Assembly (NCBI GenBank): GCA_018700655.1
Contig: JABIUG010000311.1
Span: 1 to 16,917 of the forward strand
Reading direction: 5' to 3'
Source: Rhodospirillaceae bacterium
Lineage (GTDB): Bacteria; Pseudomonadota; Alphaproteobacteria; SP197
Length of the DNA stretch: 16,917 bases
Positions 15,260-16,917 of the stretch are shown here, piece after piece; positions within the stretch are counted from its first letter, which is position 1, and each line of letters begins with the position of its first letter. The notes under the pieces are model-generated. The model had not been told where the DNA came from. It saw only the letters and a list, made by a program, of their open reading frames with translations, and did no database searches. The position numbers and the translations under genes were made by a program.

Positions 15260-16636
15260 ATGCAAGTCATCGTCTGTGGCGCTGGCCAGGTCGGATTCAA
15301 CATCGCACGCCAACTGACCAGCGAAGCCAACGATGTCACTGTGATCGACATGGATGCCAATCGCGTGCGACGCGTGACCGAGAGCATCGATGTCAAAGGC
15401 CTCGTGGGCTTTGCGGCACACCCGCCGGTCCTGCAGGAAGCCGGTGCAGAAGACGCCGACATGCTGATTGCCGTGACCTATGCCGACGAAGTCAACATGA
15501 TCGCCTGCCAGGTCGCCCACTCGCTTTTCAACGTCCCGACCAAGATCGCACGCGTGCGTCACCAGTCCTATCTGGAGCCGGCCTGGCGCAACATGTTCAG
15601 TCGCGACCACCTGCCGATCGACGTCATCATCTCGCCCGAGATCGAAGTCGCACGCGCGATCATCCGGCGTCTGGAAGTGCCGGGCGCGCTTGATGTCATT
15701 CCCATGGCAGACGACAGCGTTCGCGCCATTGCCGTGCGCTGCATGCCCGATTGTCCGGTTCTCGATACGCCGCTCCAGGAACTGACAGAGCTTTTTCCCG
15801 ATCTGAAGATTTTCGTGGTCGGCATCATTCGCGACGATGAACTGATCGTGCCAACCCCAAAGACGGAGATGCGCGAGGGCGACGAGGTCTATTTCGTCGC
15901 AGACCGTGATCATGTCCGCCGCGCGATCTCTGCCTTTGGACATGAAGAGGCAGAAGCCCGACGCATCATCATCATTGGTGGCGGCAATATCGGCGTCTAC
16001 ATCGCCCACGAGCTTGAGGAATCGCACCCCGATATCCGCTGCAAGCTGATCGAACTCAACGAACCCAGGGCACGCGCAGCCGCTGACCAGCTTTCCCGGA
16101 CCACGGTTCTGCTGGGCGATGCACTCGACCGGGAAATTCTTGAAGAGGCGAATGTCGCTCAGACCGAAACCGTGGTCGCGGTTTCCAACGACGATGAGGT
16201 CAACATCCTTTCTTCGCTGCTGGCCAAGCGGTTGGGTGCCGACTGGGCGATCACGCTGGTGAATTCCAACAGCTATGGGCCCCTGGTCGGACAGCTTGGC
16301 GTCGATGCCGTGGTCAATCCCCGGGGATCGACCGTTTCTACCATCCTCCAACATGTCCGGCGCGGCCGTATCCGGGGTGTCTACAGCGTCCGCGAGGGTG
16401 CTGGTGAGTTCATCGAAGCCGAAGCGCTCGAGACCTCGAGCATTACCGGCAAGAGCATCCGCGATATCCGCCTGCCCAAAGGCATCCTGATCGGATCGGT
16501 CATCCGCAAGGGAGAAGTCATTGTGCCGCGTGGCGACACCCAGATCCTGGCCCATGACCGGGTCGTCCTGTTCACCAACGCCGACCTGATCAAAAAGGTC
16601 GAAAAGCTGTTCTCGGTCGGACTCGAGTTTTTCTAG
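15260..16636 (+). CDS. trkA: Trk system potassium uptake regulatory protein TrkA
   Basis: TrkA is the peripheral NAD(H)-binding regulatory subunit of the Trk potassium transporter, acting at the cytoplasmic face of the membrane. The 458-residue protein is the classic duplicated form. The first RCK-N domain has the Rossmann motif GAGQVG (7-12) with acidic D30 at the end of strand 2, and is followed by an RCK-C domain (about 140-225). The second RCK-N has GGGNIG (240-245) and is followed by a second RCK-C (about 370-455). The ATG is preceded by AGGGG at 15249-15253 and lies 10 bases after ntrX, so it is probably the last gene of the dusB-ntr operon. The membrane partner TrkH/TrkG is not in the window. 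The trkA position after ntrX is conserved in many alphaproteobacteria. The stop codon lies in a short tandem duplication. Confidence 0.95.
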   Translation: MQVIVCGAGQVGFNIARQLTSEANDVTVIDMDANRVRRVTESIDVKGLVGFAAHPPVLQEAGAEDADMLIAVTYADEVNMIACQVAHSLFNVPTKIARVRHQSYLEPAWRNMFSRDHLPIDVIISPEIEVARAIIRRLEVPGALDVIPMADDSVRAIAVRCMPDCPVLDTPLQELTELFPDLKIFVVGIIRDDELIVPTPKTEMREGDEVYFVADRDHVRRAISAFGHEEAEARRIIIIGGGNIGVYIAHELEESHPDIRCKLIELNEPRARAAADQLSRTTVLLGDALDREILEEANVAQTETVVAVSNDDEVNILSSLLAKRLGADWAITLVNSNSYGPLVGQLGVDAVVNPRGSTVSTILQHVRRGRIRGVYSVREGAGEFIEAEALETSSITGKSIRDIRLPKGILIGSVIRKGEVIVPRGDTQILAHDRVVLFTNADLIKKVEKLFSVGLEFF

Positions 16637-16646
16637 TTTTTTCTAG
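16628..16646 (+). repeat. Tandem duplication of TTTTTCTAG at the trkA stop
   Basis: TTTTTCTAG (16628-16636) encodes the last Phe-Phe of TrkA and its TAG stop. It is followed at once by TTTTTTCTAG (16637-16646). The pair looks like a slippage duplication with one extra T. It marks the boundary between the trkA gene and the structured region that follows. Confidence 0.6.
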
Positions 16647-16652
16647 CCTCAG

Positions 16653-16705
16653 GCGCCGGCCTTCGCTCCGCTCAGTTGGCTTCCGCGCCTATGGCGCGCC
16701 GGCGC
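16653..16705. repeat. Nested GC inverted repeats downstream of trkA
   Basis: GCGCCGGC (16653-16660) is perfectly complementary to GCCGGCGC (16698-16705), an 8-base-pair stem. Inside and partly overlapping it are CGCGCC-TAT-GGCGCG (16684-16698) and, just beyond, GGCGC-AGTC-GCGCC (16701-16714). These are competing or nested hairpins. No T-tract follows, so a standard intrinsic terminator is not supported. Confidence 0.5.
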
Positions 16706-16717
16706 AGTCGCGCCAGT

Positions 16718-16743
16718 CGGCGGCCGCTTTGCTCTTGCCGCCG
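16718..16743. repeat. Inverted repeat CGGCGG / CCGCCG
   Basis: CGGCGG (16718-16723) pairs with CCGCCG (16738-16743) across a 14-base loop. It continues the cluster of hairpins after trkA and has no T-tract. Confidence 0.4.
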
Positions 16744-16874
16744 AACGCAATCACTGACGATAGTGGTATCCCGAACGAAATTATGACGTCGCGAAACTCG
16801 TCGTCTGCTGTTAAGCCGCCCGGTGCGACCAATACCCTCGCTGGAGCGCGCTTGAGGTGCAAAAGAAGGCGGCA

Positions 16875-16888
16875 GGCCCCTTGGGGCC
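16875..16888. repeat. Inverted repeat GGCCCC-TT-GGGGCC
   Basis: A 6-base-pair GC-only inverted repeat has only two central bases. Such tight near-palindromes are more typical of cruciform-prone repeats than of RNA hairpin loops. It lies 29 bases from the right edge of the window. Confidence 0.45.
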
Positions 16889-16917
16889 AACGGCGAACGA
16901 CTGCGAGCCCGCGCCAA

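Larger units (their letters stand above)
16637..16917. other. Non-coding or unrecognised region after trkA, rich in inverted repeats
   Basis: No gene could be recognised in these 281 bases. hfq, often the next gene in this group, is not present. Several GC-rich inverted repeats are packed together at 16653-16743 and 16875-16888. On the minus strand a frame entering from the right edge stays open for 75 codons to a TAG at 16689-16691, and an overlapping minus-strand frame is open for 81 codons down to 16672. The first contains segments such as DDEFRDVIISFGIPLSSV, but its codon use (TTA, CTA, ATA, GTA) is unlike the neighbouring genes and no family was recognised. It may be an intergenic repeat, a gene remnant, or the tail of a gene beyond the window. 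Confidence 0.4.

Noticed and set aside
14978..16555. Long open frame on the minus strand across trkA and the end of ntrX (525 codons)
   Set aside because: It is an antisense shadow of trkA with low-complexity composition and no family resemblance.
16691..16789. Short plus-strand frame (ATG at 16691) after trkA
   Set aside because: It is an arginine-rich translation of about 31 codons with no ribosome binding site or family resemblance, within the inverted-repeat cluster.

Overview
The window looks like chromosomal core DNA of a GC-rich alphaproteobacterium, most likely of Rhodospirillales type. The basis is the gene order (pdhB-aceF-lpdA-lipA-ratA, then cinA-pgpA-ispDF, then dusB-ntrB-ntrC-ntrY-ntrX-trkA), the fused IspDF enzyme, and the paired NtrBC and NtrYX systems. 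No mobile element, CRISPR array, tRNA or rRNA was seen. Taxonomy is inferred from synteny and motifs by eye; no search was run.

Bases 1-4903 (+ strand) hold the end of the pyruvate dehydrogenase locus: the last codons of E1 beta, then E2 (aceF) and E3 (lpdA), then lipoyl synthase (lipA), a RatA/COQ10-type START protein and a DUF1989 protein. LipA makes the lipoyl group that E2 carries and E3 re-oxidises, so the first genes form one functional unit. The lipA reading frame appears to begin at a non-standard ATC codon.

Bases 4892-7055 (- strand) hold a compact operon transcribed ispDF > pgpA > cinA (isoprenoid precursor synthesis, phosphatidylglycerol synthesis, NMN amidase-type CinA). It converges on the DUF1989 gene. 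An intrinsic terminator is built into the two opposing stop codons.

Bases 7056-8039 hold a divergent intergenic region, a YpjD/CcsA-like membrane protein gene, and a short AT-richer leader with a candidate promoter and a five-codon mini-ORF directly before dusB.

Bases 8040-16636 (+ strand) are a tightly packed nitrogen and redox regulation operon: dusB (nifR3), ntrB, ntrC, ntrY, ntrX and trkA. Three successive junctions are 4-base ATGA overlaps and ntrY/ntrX overlap by 11 bases, which suggests translational coupling. NtrC keeps every hallmark of a sigma54 activator. NtrX has lost the GAFTGA loop and the Walker B glutamate.

Bases 16637-16917 contain no recognisable gene. They are rich in GC inverted repeats, and hfq, which often follows trkA in this group, is not present before the window ends.

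No wholly new system was found. The most interesting items are the ATC start of lipA, the degenerate ATPase of NtrX, departures from conserved active-site motifs in IspDF and LipA, the solitary DUF1989 gene in the lipoate operon, and the structured region after trkA.
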